Source: Arthrobacter dokdonellae (GTDB taxonomy: Bacteria; Actinomycetota; Actinomycetes; Actinomycetales; Micrococcaceae). Taken from it: a DNA stretch of 64,000 bases. Where the stretch lies: assembly GCF_003268655.1 (NCBI RefSeq), contig NZ_CP029642.1, positions 1,550,001 through 1,614,000 of the forward strand, read 5' to 3'. Positions 32,278 through 41,353 of this stretch are shown here, in pieces. The notes under the pieces were generated by a model. That model made no database searches, was not told the origin of the DNA, and saw only the letters and a program-made list of their open reading frames with translations. The position numbers were made by a program, and so were the translations under genes. Each line of letters opens with the position of its first letter. Position 1 is the first letter of the stretch.

Positions 32278-33717
32278 TTATTGACGAGCAATTGTACCCG
32301 TGAATGTGAATACGGTTTTGGGTGGAATGGATACTTCAGTGCTTCCAGATGTCATTGAAACAGCCTTCGACTGCGACATATCTTTTTCGGCGTTCGTGAT
32401 GTACAACGCGAGAGTTGAGCTGATGCGTTCATCGAGCAACGTTATGGCGGCACGCTGCGTCGCGTCCGACGGGTTTACGCCCAAAATTGTTAACCGAACG
32501 CCGTCCGGCGAGCGCAACGCAATCCATTTCATTCCGACCTCGTTCGACGACGACGATATTAGAAAAGAATTCCGCGGCGTGAATTTGATCAACTGTGCGA
32601 GTACGTAGTAGCTCTTTCTCGGGCTGTACGTGCCCGTAGCGGGCAAGTATGCGAGGGCGCCCCAGTAACCCATGCTGGCATGGTGCTCGTAGTATCCGTC
32701 CCACGCGTCATAGAACTGCAATCCGGACACGCCCTGCTGCATCAGCGAGACGGCGAAACCCGCGGTCGTCAGCGCGCTCGACCAATCCGCGGGATTCGGC
32801 GCCCCCTCATCACATCCCGGACAGGGTCCGGAGAACTCGGTTACCCAGGTTGCCGGCCTCCGGCCGGCCACTTGTGCAACGACATCCGCGGCGTCGGATG
32901 TTTGTCCGTCGTAACTGTGAATCCCAAATACCGCAATCCGGTCCCAGAGCGCCGGGACCGACTCAAGCGCAGGAAGGTACTCGGACAGAGCGCGATCGTG
33001 GCCGGCGGTATCAGGCGCGACAAAACGGATGTCCTTCAATCCCAAACGGTCGAGTTGTTTCGACAACTTCGATAGCAGTCGCACGTACTGCTCGGGACCG
33101 ACGAGAGGACCTTCAACTCCATTCAGGTCCTCTTCGTTCATTGGTCCCAGAAGCTTGAAGTCGAGATGTCGGACGACTCTTCCGTAGTAGACCATCGACG
33201 CGATCATGCGGACCCAATAGTCCTCATCAGTGGGTTGGATGTGGTTCCCGCCCATCCACGACGAAACAGGGCCCATGACATTGATCATGACCTGTTGGCC
33301 GGGGAAACTGTTTATGTATTCGATGGTGTTGAACAGGTCGGACATTTTACCGGCGGAGTATATCGAGTCATAGTAGTCCCAGTCGTAGGACAGCGGCGTA
33401 CCGTACCTCGCCGGTTCCCAGTCAGCTTTGTCGATGATCACGCGCCAAGTAACGTCTCCGAGGTCCGCGATCTTGTGGATGGCGGGTTTGAGCTGTCCGC
33501 CTTTCCAGTTGTGAACATTGGCGTTGACGCCAAGTCCGGATATGCCTTGGGGGCTGTCCTGTCCCACGCCAGGTTGGGCCGCACCTGAAGTAGATTCCGA
33601 TTCGGTCGCTGAAGGAGAGGTCGAGGGCGTGGCGGGGGTGCACGCCGTCGTAAGGATTAGGAGGCTAACTGCCATCCACGAGGCACGCCGCAATTTCTGC
33701 TTTCGAGAATTATTCAT
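32278..33717 (-). CDS. Secreted lipoprotein with glycoside-hydrolase (clan GH-A, TIM-barrel)-like domain
   Basis: Protein of 479 residues from the ATG at 33717; no strong ribosome site is seen there, and the upstream in-frame extension overlaps the next gene and looks non-coding. A basic start, hydrophobic stretch (WMAVSLLILTTAC) and Cys make a lipoprotein signal; a Ser/Thr/Pro linker follows to about residue 55. The catalytic part has LLGPMNEEDLNG (Asn-Glu, acid/base position in GH-A enzymes) and TWVTEFSGPCPG (candidate nucleophile Glu), as in GH39/GH5-like families. A small beta domain closes the protein. It may trim the polysaccharide made by the cluster; the exact family is uncertain. Confidence 0.68.
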   Translation of the reverse strand: MNNSRKQKLRRASWMAVSLLILTTACTPATPSTSPSATESESTSGAAQPGVGQDSPQGISGLGVNANVHNWKGGQLKPAIHKIADLGDVTWRVIIDKADWEPARYGTPLSYDWDYYDSIYSAGKMSDLFNTIEYINSFPGQQVMINVMGPVSSWMGGNHIQPTDEDYWVRMIASMVYYGRVVRHLDFKLLGPMNEEDLNGVEGPLVGPEQYVRLLSKLSKQLDRLGLKDIRFVAPDTAGHDRALSEYLPALESVPALWDRIAVFGIHSYDGQTSDAADVVAQVAGRRPATWVTEFSGPCPGCDEGAPNPADWSSALTTAGFAVSLMQQGVSGLQFYDAWDGYYEHHASMGYWGALAYLPATGTYSPRKSYYVLAQLIKFTPRNSFLISSSSNEVGMKWIALRSPDGVRLTILGVNPSDATQRAAITLLDERISSTLALYITNAEKDMSQSKAVSMTSGSTEVSIPPKTVFTFTGTIARQ

Positions 33718-33739
33718 GCGATTCAAGTTGGCCGAACCT

Positions 33740-36700
33740 TCAATAGCTTGTGAAATTGACGTCGACCCAGTAATTGGATTTGTTCCAGGTGTTGGTAGGA
33801 AAGGCCGCGTTGCCGTAGTTGTAGACCCCGTTTCCACCGTCGGTGCCGTCCGCGAGGCCGTGCAATGGTCCGGTGTCCTTGCTGGCAGTGAAGTAGTTGC
33901 TATCAGCGGCATATATTCCGTTAGGTGCGTAATAGGACACGATGTAGGTGACACCCGCGGAGATGGCGATGGGGCTGGCGAAATTCGCCTGTTGCCATCC
34001 GCTGGCCGTCTCACCGGTGAAGGTGAGGGAGCCGAGCAATGAACCGGTGCCGCTCCACAGGTAACCGGTATGGGTTCCAGTGTTTGCGGTCCCCTTGTAG
34101 AAGCGGATGCCGGTGACGTTGCCGGGGACGTCGGAGCGAAATTTCATTCCCAGTTCAACGGCGTTGCCGTCGGCGGTGTTTGGTGTGGTCGGTATGGCCG
34201 TGGGACTGAAGACACTGCAGGGGCATGCTGGTGCGGTGCCCGTTGTGAAAGACCACGTGTACGGGGTTGCCATGCTCTGGCCGGTGCTGTTGGTCGCTCC
34301 CGAGACGGTGGCAGAGTAGACGGTGCTGTAGGCCAGCCCAACCGTGGGGGTAAAGGTGGCGGTGTTTGTGGACGTGTTGTAGTCGATGGAACCGGCTACT
34401 TTCGTACCAGAGGCGTCCTTTAGGGTAAACGTAATACTTGAAGCGGTCACCGCCTGGCTGAACGTAGCCGATGGGGCCGCTGTGACGATGCTACCCGTGG
34501 CGTTATTGGCGGGAGTAACTCCAGTCACGGACGGCGCAGGCAGGGCCGTGGCGCTCATGACGACGTCGACCCAGTAATTGGTTTTGTTCCAGCTGCCGGT
34601 GGGGAAGGCTGCGTTGCCGTAGTTGAAGACGCCGTTGCCGCCGTCGGTTCCGTCCGCGAGGCCATGCAATGGTCCCGTGTCCTTGCTGGCACTGAAGTAG
34701 TTGCCGTCGGAGGAGTAGTTTCCGTTGGGAGCATAGTAGCTGACGATGTAGGTGACACCCGCGGAGATGGCGATGGGACTGGCGAAATTCGCCTGTTGCC
34801 ATCCGCTGGCGGTCTCGCCGGTGAAGGTGAGGGAGCCGAGCAACGATCCGGTGCCGCTCCACAGGTAACCGGTATGGGTTCCAGTGTTGGCGCTCCCCTT
34901 GTAGAAGCGGATACCGGTGATGTTGCCAGGTGCGTCGGAGCGGAACTTCATTCCCAGTTCAACGCCATTCCCATCGGCGGTGTTTGGTGTGGTCGGTATG
35001 GCCGTGGGACTGAAGACACTGCAGGGGCACGCGGACGCCGCGCTAGTGGTGAAAATCCATGTGTAGGGCGTTGCCATGCTCTGGCCGGTGCTGTTGGTTG
35101 CCCCTGAGATGCTCGCCGTGTAGGTAGTGCTGTAGCCCAGTGATGTGGTCGGTGTGAAGGTGGCTGTATTTGTTCCGGGGGCGTACGAAGTCGTGCCGGG
35201 AACCTCGGCGCTGGCCGCGTCCTTGAGTGTAAACGTCACGCTGGACGCTGAGACGTTCTGGCTGAAGATCGCGGACGGGGCAATTCCTGGGGAGGTTCCG
35301 GTGGAGTTATTGGCTGGCGTGGTGGACGTCACCGTCGGCGCAGGCGGTGGTGCCGTAGTGCTAAACGACCAGGTTACGGGGGCTGCCATGGTTTGGCCGG
35401 TGCCATTGGTGGCCCCGGAAACGGTTGCCGTGTAGGCGGTGGTGTAGTTCAAGGGTGAAGTGGGTGTGAATGTGGCCGTCTTGGTCGCGGTCGCATAGCT
35501 CATGGTGCCCGAGACGGAAGTTCCGGCGGCGTCCATCAGCGAGAAGGCAATACTTGATGGTGCGACGGCCGTGTTGAACGTCGCCGATGGTGTCGTGGAT
35601 ATCGCGACACCGTTGGCGTTATTAGCTGGCGCCGTGCCCGTCACTGCCGGGGCCGGCGGAGGCGCCGCCGTGGTGAAGGTCCAGATATATGGTGCGGCCA
35701 TGCCTTGGCCGGTGGCATTGGTGGCACCAGAGACGGTGGCTGTGTAGGTGGTGCTGTAGGCCAGGGATTCGGTTGGGGTGAAGGTGGAGGCGTTGGTGGC
35801 GGCGTTGTAACTGGTGGTGCCGGGCACTGATGCGCCGGCTGGATCCTTGAGTGCGAATGTCACGCTGGCTGCTGTGACTGCCTGGCTGAAGGTAGCGGAT
35901 GGGGCAACGCCCGGGGATGTTCCCGTTTCGTTGTTGGCTGGCGTCGTGGCGGTCACATTCGGGGCAGGCGGAGCTGCCGTGGTGGAAAAGGACCAGCTGT
36001 AGGGAGCAGCCATCGTTTGGCCGGTCGCGTTGGTGGCCCCGGAGACGGTGGCGGTGTAGGAGGTGCTGTAAGACAACGGTGTTGATGGGGCGAAAGTGGC
36101 GGTGTTGGTGGTGGCGTTGTAAGTCGTGGTGCCGGTGACGGTTGCCCCCGCGGAATCCTTGAGCCCGAACGCCACGCTTGATGAAGTGACAGCCTGGTTG
36201 AACGAGGCGGAAGGCGCCGCTGATATCGCGACGGATGTGCCTCCCGGCGCAGGCGTCGAGGAGGAGACTGCCGGGAGGGCAGTGCTGGTTGGACTAAAAA
36301 TCACATCCACCCAGTAATATTCTGCTTGATAGATTCCTGACGGGAACGTCGACTTGGACGCATAAACGTAGAAGCCGTTTGGATTCGTCGCCGTGCTGCG
36401 GTTGAAGTGCAGGGGCGGGCTGTCCGCGCTGCCACTTCCGGCTGGCATTGGCGAAGGGTTCGGGTAGAAGTAACCGGAATCCTGGGCGTAGTGGCCCTGA
36501 GGTGCGAAGTAGGAAACGACATAGGGCGTGTTGGCCGTGACATCCAGTGGCTTGCTGAATATTGCCGTCTGCCAGCCGCTGGCAGACTCACCCGTGAAGG
36601 TGGCAGTGGCCAGCAGCGCTCCCGACGCGGACCACACGTTGCCCACGTGCGTTCCCCTGTTCGCCGTCGCCTTGTAGAACCGGACTCCGGAAATCGTGCC

Positions 36701-38794
36701 CGTGACGTCGGAAGTGAACTTGGCTCCGACTTCTACGGAGTTTGCGTCACCGGAATCGGGTGCGGCGGGGGCCGTACCGGTGCCGACCAAGCTGCAGGGG
36801 CATGTGATGGCCAAGGCCCGGCCTGGGCCAGGTACCTCCAGATTGGCGCTGTCATCGGTGGCGCGCGTCCTGATGGTGGTGCCCGGGTAGCCGTGCGCAG
36901 CCTTCCAGGTGTAGGTCCAATTCGTGGTTCCGGTGGCCGGGTGCCATGTCTTGCCGCTGTCGGTGGAGACCTCGACGCCGGCAACTACACCGCCGCCGGA
37001 ATCGGCCGCCGTGCCTGTAATGGTTACAGTCGAACCATCCGCAACGGAAGTGCCGGTAGCCGGAGTGCTTACGGTCGAAACGGGGGGTGCGGTGTCAGTT
37101 GACGCAGCACTGACGACTATCCCGGCCATGGGCGTCGCTGGCTGGATCTTCATGTCGGCGAGCAGGTTGACGGTTGCCTGCTGCATATTGGAATCCGTGG
37201 ACGCACCAGTCGTAAAGTTATTCAGCCCCCAGGACCATTGCACTGTCCCGGCACCGAAGACCAAGGCTCCACTGGCCGCCTTGTACAAGGTCAAGCTGTG
37301 GGTGGCCGTTCCCGGTGCCACGTTAGTTCCGTAGTCTGTAAAGACCTGAGGGGCGTCGTATGTGGTGGACGACATGTCGATCAGGCCGGCCGGCCGGAAA
37401 CCATCGTCCGCGTCGACGTCCCATTCGTATCCAAGCGTTCCCAAGCCGGCGCCGAGCGTAAGAGATTGTGTGCCCGTGAGTTTGGCCACGGCAGTATTTC
37501 GCCACAGCCGCAGGTTGCTGTACTGTGCCGGAACTTTTATGTCGGTGGTCCCACTGTTGACAAGGAACAGTTGGCCGGTGAGCGCATTTTGTGGATTCCC
37601 TCCTCCAGTCGCCGTTCCAAATCGAGGGTCAACCCACGTACCTGTCCATTCGACAGGGTCCGTGGGTGTATTGAAGTGGGTGTCTTTGTAGGCAACAAGT
37701 GTTCGGTTGGGTGTCGCTGTTCCCGCTTGGCTGCCTTCCCATCGTGTCCGCCAAAAAACCTCGTTGCCACTGAAAAAGGCGAGGTTCACTCCGTGGTCGC
37801 GGGCATACTCCACGTTGGTCCGCTGCTGGCCTGACCAATACTCGTCGTGTCCCACAGACAGGAATGTCTTGTGGTTGAGGAGCAGGGAACCGCGGGTGCC
37901 TGTATCAAGCCCCGAGATATAGCTCACGTCATAGCCATTTTGTTCCATGAACATGATCATCGGTTCTTCGGCGTATAGCACCCAGCTGTGTCCGGAGTCG
38001 TCCAGGGCCGTGTGAAATGGCCGGTTGTAGGAAACCTTGAATGCTGCCTTGTATCCTTGAGGATTGCCCGGTGGGCACGAAACCGTGCACTGGTACAGGC
38101 TATTGCCGCCGTACGTGTTGTAGGCCTGCCAGGTTTCGTCTGAAGTTTGGAAGACAACGTCGGACGTGCTGGCGTCGTTGCGCACCACGAACGGAATGAC
38201 CGATGCTCCGCCGGTGTCGGTGCGGACGAGTCGCGCGAGGTAGACGCCGGAAACTGCGGTGGCAGGAACCGCCCACGACGCCGACACGGCCCAGTTGCCG
38301 CAATCGACCAGCCCCGTGGCAGAGAATTGTTGGCAGGCGGGCTGGGACTGGGGCAGAGTGGCCGTGGGCAGGATGTTGGCTGCCACCTTCCGTGCGCCCA
38401 GCCCCTGGTAATAGCCGAGCCGATAAATGTTGATGGTGTAGGCCTTGGCCGGAGTGCTGACCTTGAATTGCTCGGTCTCCCCAACATTGACGCTCATCGC
38501 AGTGCCATAGCCTTGGATCGTTGAGTCGCCTGCGCCCGAGACAGCCCACTCGCTTTGGGGCGAGCCCGGTTTGCTGTTTTCGCATGCAATGGCGCTGGCG
38601 ACGGGTGCGGCACAGGGATCCGACGCGGCAACTGCCGCGGGAAGCATGGACGCCACGGGTGCTGCCGCTGCGGGCAGGAAAACGACGACGAGCGCCAAAA
38701 TAGACGGGAGCACCGCCCACCTGAGCGCCGCAGGCAGGTGAAGCACGTTCTTTTTTTGCATGACAGACCCAACTGTGCGACCGAAACTCTTCAC
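33740..38794 (-). CDS. 1684-residue secreted protein: DMFase-like domain, Ig-like repeats and three DUF4082 domains
   Basis: GTG at 38794 with GGTGGAG 5 nt upstream. A signal peptide covers about 20-58 (AVLPSILALVVVFLPAAAAP). Residues about 75-555 resemble the N,N-dimethylformamidase large-subunit-like domain (YNRPFHTALDDSGHSW, SVGHDEYWSGQQR, FFSGNEVFWRTRWE). An Ig-like domain follows, then DUF4082-like modules at about 668-833, 1253-1411 and 1521-1683, each starting CPCS and containing TGxxxGWQxxxF. Four Ig-like (Big_5-type) repeats of about 100 residues fill 833-1253 and one more separates the last two DUF4082 modules. No cell-wall sorting signal is seen. Adhesion or matrix binding is likely; enzymatic activity is unproven. 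Its upstream region carries the AAGTAGT-type sites. Confidence 0.82.
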   Translation of the reverse strand: MKSFGRTVGSVMQKKNVLHLPAALRWAVLPSILALVVVFLPAAAAPVASMLPAAVAASDPCAAPVASAIACENSKPGSPQSEWAVSGAGDSTIQGYGTAMSVNVGETEQFKVSTPAKAYTINIYRLGYYQGLGARKVAANILPTATLPQSQPACQQFSATGLVDCGNWAVSASWAVPATAVSGVYLARLVRTDTGGASVIPFVVRNDASTSDVVFQTSDETWQAYNTYGGNSLYQCTVSCPPGNPQGYKAAFKVSYNRPFHTALDDSGHSWVLYAEEPMIMFMEQNGYDVSYISGLDTGTRGSLLLNHKTFLSVGHDEYWSGQQRTNVEYARDHGVNLAFFSGNEVFWRTRWEGSQAGTATPNRTLVAYKDTHFNTPTDPVEWTGTWVDPRFGTATGGGNPQNALTGQLFLVNSGTTDIKVPAQYSNLRLWRNTAVAKLTGTQSLTLGAGLGTLGYEWDVDADDGFRPAGLIDMSSTTYDAPQVFTDYGTNVAPGTATHSLTLYKAASGALVFGAGTVQWSWGLNNFTTGASTDSNMQQATVNLLADMKIQPATPMAGIVVSAASTDTAPPVSTVSTPATGTSVADGSTVTITGTAADSGGGVVAGVEVSTDSGKTWHPATGTTNWTYTWKAAHGYPGTTIRTRATDDSANLEVPGPGRALAITCPCSLVGTGTAPAAPDSGDANSVEVGAKFTSDVTGTISGVRFYKATANRGTHVGNVWSASGALLATATFTGESASGWQTAIFSKPLDVTANTPYVVSYFAPQGHYAQDSGYFYPNPSPMPAGSGSADSPPLHFNRSTATNPNGFYVYASKSTFPSGIYQAEYYWVDVIFSPTSTALPAVSSSTPAPGGTSVAISAAPSASFNQAVTSSSVAFGLKDSAGATVTGTTTYNATTNTATFAPSTPLSYSTSYTATVSGATNATGQTMAAPYSWSFSTTAAPPAPNVTATTPANNETGTSPGVAPSATFSQAVTAASVTFALKDPAGASVPGTTSYNAATNASTFTPTESLAYSTTYTATVSGATNATGQGMAAPYIWTFTTAAPPPAPAVTGTAPANNANGVAISTTPSATFNTAVAPSSIAFSLMDAAGTSVSGTMSYATATKTATFTPTSPLNYTTAYTATVSGATNGTGQTMAAPVTWSFSTTAPPPAPTVTSTTPANNSTGTSPGIAPSAIFSQNVSASSVTFTLKDAASAEVPGTTSYAPGTNTATFTPTTSLGYSTTYTASISGATNSTGQSMATPYTWIFTTSAASACPCSVFSPTAIPTTPNTADGNGVELGMKFRSDAPGNITGIRFYKGSANTGTHTGYLWSGTGSLLGSLTFTGETASGWQQANFASPIAISAGVTYIVSYYAPNGNYSSDGNYFSASKDTGPLHGLADGTDGGNGVFNYGNAAFPTGSWNKTNYWVDVVMSATALPAPSVTGVTPANNATGSIVTAAPSATFSQAVTASSITFTLKDASGTKVAGSIDYNTSTNTATFTPTVGLAYSTVYSATVSGATNSTGQSMATPYTWSFTTGTAPACPCSVFSPTAIPTTPNTADGNAVELGMKFRSDVPGNVTGIRFYKGTANTGTHTGYLWSGTGSLLGSLTFTGETASGWQQANFASPIAISAGVTYIVSYYAPNGIYAADSNYFTASKDTGPLHGLADGTDGGNGVYNYGNAAFPTNTWNKSNYWVDVNFTSY
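33758..34230 (-). repeat. 804-bp duplicated module, C-terminal copy
   Basis: Nearly identical to 34562-35034 (offset exactly 804 bp, 268 codons). It codes for the last DUF4082 domain. Similarity continues into the neighbouring Ig-like coding sequence. Differences are scattered substitutions, many in third positions. Confidence 0.85.
34562..35034 (-). repeat. 804-bp duplicated module, upstream copy
   Basis: Partner of the repeat at 33758-34230. Shares long exact stretches, for example around the positions coding for GYLWSGTGSLLGSLTFTGE. Confidence 0.85.
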
Positions 38795-38842
38795 GTTGGC
38801 TCCACCCTAGGGCGGTAAGTGAGGCGATCTCCAGAGTACTGA

Positions 38843-38890
38843 CTACTTGACTATTGCCGGCACTACTTGCTTTCCCGTACGCGTTACTTG
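38843..38890 (-). promoter_or_regulatory. Three CAAGTAG-type direct repeats upstream of the secreted-protein gene
   Basis: On the minus strand CAAGTAA (38890-38884), CAAGTAG (38869-38863) and CAAGTAG (38849-38843) lie 21 and 20 bp apart, about two helical turns. The middle one reads GCAAGTAGTGCCGG, very close to TAAGTAGTACCGCG in the exopolysaccharide leader at 11805-11818. The array is about 50-95 bp before the GTG start at 38794, a usual activator position. Confidence 0.6.
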
Positions 38891-38919
38891 GTTTCCGGAA
38901 CAACGGTGCAGGAACACAC

Positions 38920-40137
38920 CTACTTGAACAGGCCCGCACCCAGGACGCCATTGCCGGTGACTCCGGGCAGGCCGATGAAGTACTGGCCGCCGAATGCCTG
39001 GATGTAGTCGGTCATCGGCTCGCCAGCCAGCCGCTCCTGAACCGCCTCAAACTGCTTTTGGATGTTGGCCTGGTAGCACGCAAAGATGAGACCCACATTT
39101 TGGTTGCCCGTCGGGTCCTGGCCAAGGACGTAGTTGTACCCACGGCGCAATAACCTGGTGCCGTCAGACGAGGGTGTCCGTGGATTGGCCAGCCGTATGT
39201 GCGCGGCCAGCGGGATGACAGCGCCGTTGGGGTCTTTTGCATACTGCGGCGTGTCCCTTTCCAAGGAGCCGTCCAGCGGCGCCCCGGAATCGCGGCGACG
39301 GCCGATCATCGTGTCTTGCTCATTGACGGAAACGCGGTCCCAAAATTCGACGAGCATGCGGATGAGCCGGACCACGATGAAGGTGCCGCCGACGGCCCAC
39401 TCCGGCTGCCCGGAACCAGGCGTGATCCACACAAGCCCATCCCGCTCCGAGGGGTTCGCGATCCCGTCCTTGTAGCCGAACAGGTTTCGCGGGGTGCCGG
39501 ACGGGCGGGGAGGCGAGACAAAGCCGTTGATCTGCCACTGGGGCTGGATCCAGGCACGGGTGTGCCGGGTGATGTCCCGGAGGGCATGGTGCACAGTATC
39601 CGGTGAGTTGGCACAGATCTGCAGGAGAACGTCTCCGCCCAGCCAGGCCGGGTCGGCAACGTCGTCCGGGAAGATGCGCATGGGACCCAGACCGTGCGGT
39701 TTCATCGAGGCGAGACCGAACCGTTTGTCGAAGGCGCCGTGGCCCAGCCCGACGGTCACCGTCAGCCCGTCAGACGGCATGGCGGGTCCGAGCACGCCGG
39801 AATCCGCTGGTGGCGCGCCCGAACCGGCAGGAGTTGGAGTGCCGCCGGCAGTGAGGATCCGGATACGGTCCGTGACGGCCTGCAGCAACGCCTTCAACCC
39901 TGCCTTGTTCGTGGCAGTCAATGCGAAGACGGCAAAAGTAGAGGCAGCCTGTGGTTTGGCCGGAAGATACACCCCGGCCTGGTGTTCCCCTTCAAAGGGG
40001 AATGCTGCCGCCGCACCCTCGGCGTGTGCGGGGGGTGCTGCCGCAGCAATTGCCGCGGCAGCGGCAGCCGCCGTTCCCGTGGTCAACGCGCCGCGCAGGA
40101 AGTCCCTGCGCCGGGAGGGTATGGATTCCGGTGACAT
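38920..40137 (-). CDS. efeB: Tat-exported Dyp-type haem peroxidase, EfeB-like
   Basis: Protein of 405 residues, ATG at 40137 with GGAAGGG 7 nt upstream. The N-terminus has a twin-arginine signal (SRRRDFLRG, then an Ala-rich hydrophobic stretch ending AHA). The Dyp-peroxidase core has the distal GYKDGIANP motif (GxxDG) and the proximal haem histidine in AAHIRLANPR. EfeB peroxidases work with EfeO in iron uptake, releasing or oxidising iron at the cell surface. It follows efeO by 13 bp in the same direction. Confidence 0.9.
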   Translation of the reverse strand: MSPESIPSRRRDFLRGALTTGTAAAAAAAIAAAAPPAHAEGAAAAFPFEGEHQAGVYLPAKPQAASTFAVFALTATNKAGLKALLQAVTDRIRILTAGGTPTPAGSGAPPADSGVLGPAMPSDGLTVTVGLGHGAFDKRFGLASMKPHGLGPMRIFPDDVADPAWLGGDVLLQICANSPDTVHHALRDITRHTRAWIQPQWQINGFVSPPRPSGTPRNLFGYKDGIANPSERDGLVWITPGSGQPEWAVGGTFIVVRLIRMLVEFWDRVSVNEQDTMIGRRRDSGAPLDGSLERDTPQYAKDPNGAVIPLAAHIRLANPRTPSSDGTRLLRRGYNYVLGQDPTGNQNVGLIFACYQANIQKQFEAVQERLAGEPMTDYIQAFGGQYFIGLPGVTGNGVLGAGLFK

Positions 40138-40150
40138 GCCTGAGCCCTTC

Positions 40151-41353
40151 CTATTCACTGCCTTGTGGCAGTGCGAGTAATTGGGGTACGTCCGCCAGTG
40201 CTTCAAGGGCGGAAGAAACCGCTGCGTTGACGGACCGGCGCTGGCTTGGCGTGGCGTCGGCGAGGGTGATCCAGGAATTGTTCCTGTGGAGTGGTGCCAG
40301 AGCGGTGTTGACGGCATTGAGCGTGGCGTTGATGGTGGCCGTGATGCCCGGGCGGCGGGACTCCAGCGGTCCGGCCAAGTCCGCGACCGTTGCGCGGGTG
40401 GCCAACACATCCGCCGACGTGATCGCGAACGCCATGCCGGCTCCTTGGTCGTCCTGTCCCGACAGCGTGTCACGCAAAGTGTCTTCCAGAATTTCGTGGG
40501 CACGGAGCGGCAGCGAGCCGGGGACAAGCGGCAGCGTACGCAGCTGCCCGGCAAGGTCGGCCACGTCTTTTTCCAGTTTGACCGCCACCTCATTCAGCGC
40601 CTGTGCGGACTCCCCATGGTAGAGCCCGTATTCGATGCGTCCCAGGCCGGTAAAATCCGGATCGTTCGCCGGCGCCAGTGCAGGATTGCGAACGCCCTGT
40701 ATGTTGCCCCCGGCATCACCGAAACTGCCATAAGCTGCGCCGAGTCCAGCCCAGGTTTGGCGTGCATCCAGCCAATAAAGGCGGGCTGAAGCAAGGTCGC
40801 CGGCCGCCAGGGCCGCCGTGAGCCCGCGCAACTGCGGGGCCATGGTCCCAAGCGTCTGCGAGGCATACCGAAGATAAAGACTGTTGGACTGCTGCAGTTC
40901 ACCCGAGGAGGCCTGCTTGATGGCAGGAGTGTCATCCGAAGAGCCCTCGCCGGTGACGACGAAGGGAACGGAGATTGAGCGAACCTGGCCTCCCTGAAGG
41001 CACTGGAAGGAATAGCTGCCGGGACCCAGCACTGCGCGTTCATTCAAGGAGGAGCCGGGCCCAAGAATCACCGATCGAAACAAGGTGCCGAGGCCAGGCT
41101 GCTTGACGAGGTAAACCTCCGTCGGCCACGTGGATTCGTTCCGGAGCGTGAACGTGACAGGTCCCGTGGACCGTGCTCCGGCTCCGGATCCGCACGCGGC
41201 GTCGCTCACGCTGATTACGGCCGTGGATTGGTCAGGGGTGGCGGTAGGCTCCGACCGTGCTCCCGTCGCAGCAATGGCAATGACAGCGGCGGAGGCAACC
41301 ACCGCCACGCCCGTCGCGATCCATTGCCGTCGGAGCGTCACATCCTGGTTCAT
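40151..41353 (-). CDS. efeO: EfeO-like periplasmic/extracellular iron-binding protein (cupredoxin + imelysin M75)
   Basis: Protein of 400 residues. It has a basic start and one hydrophobic segment (about 12-32), an N-terminal cupredoxin-like part (about 40-135) and a helical imelysin/M75 domain (about 150-395) with GLGRIEYGLYHG and the metal-site motif HEILED (HxxE). EfeO hands iron to the EfeU permease in the EfeUOB system. No efeU is next to it: upstream is an unrelated oxidase gene whose stop overlaps the efeO start by 4 bp. The N-terminal segment lacks a lipobox Cys, so it is either secreted or anchored by that segment. Confidence 0.85.
   Translation of the reverse strand: MNQDVTLRRQWIATGVAVVASAAVIAIAATGARSEPTATPDQSTAVISVSDAACGSGAGARSTGPVTFTLRNESTWPTEVYLVKQPGLGTLFRSVILGPGSSLNERAVLGPGSYSFQCLQGGQVRSISVPFVVTGEGSSDDTPAIKQASSGELQQSNSLYLRYASQTLGTMAPQLRGLTAALAAGDLASARLYWLDARQTWAGLGAAYGSFGDAGGNIQGVRNPALAPANDPDFTGLGRIEYGLYHGESAQALNEVAVKLEKDVADLAGQLRTLPLVPGSLPLRAHEILEDTLRDTLSGQDDQGAGMAFAITSADVLATRATVADLAGPLESRRPGITATINATLNAVNTALAPLHRNNSWITLADATPSQRRSVNAAVSSALEALADVPQLLALPQGSE

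Noticed and set aside
33718..34014. N-terminal extension of the glycosidase-like protein
   Set aside because: It overlaps the end of the giant secreted protein gene in another frame and reads as Pro/Thr/Ser-rich shadow; the lipoprotein signal begins at 33717.
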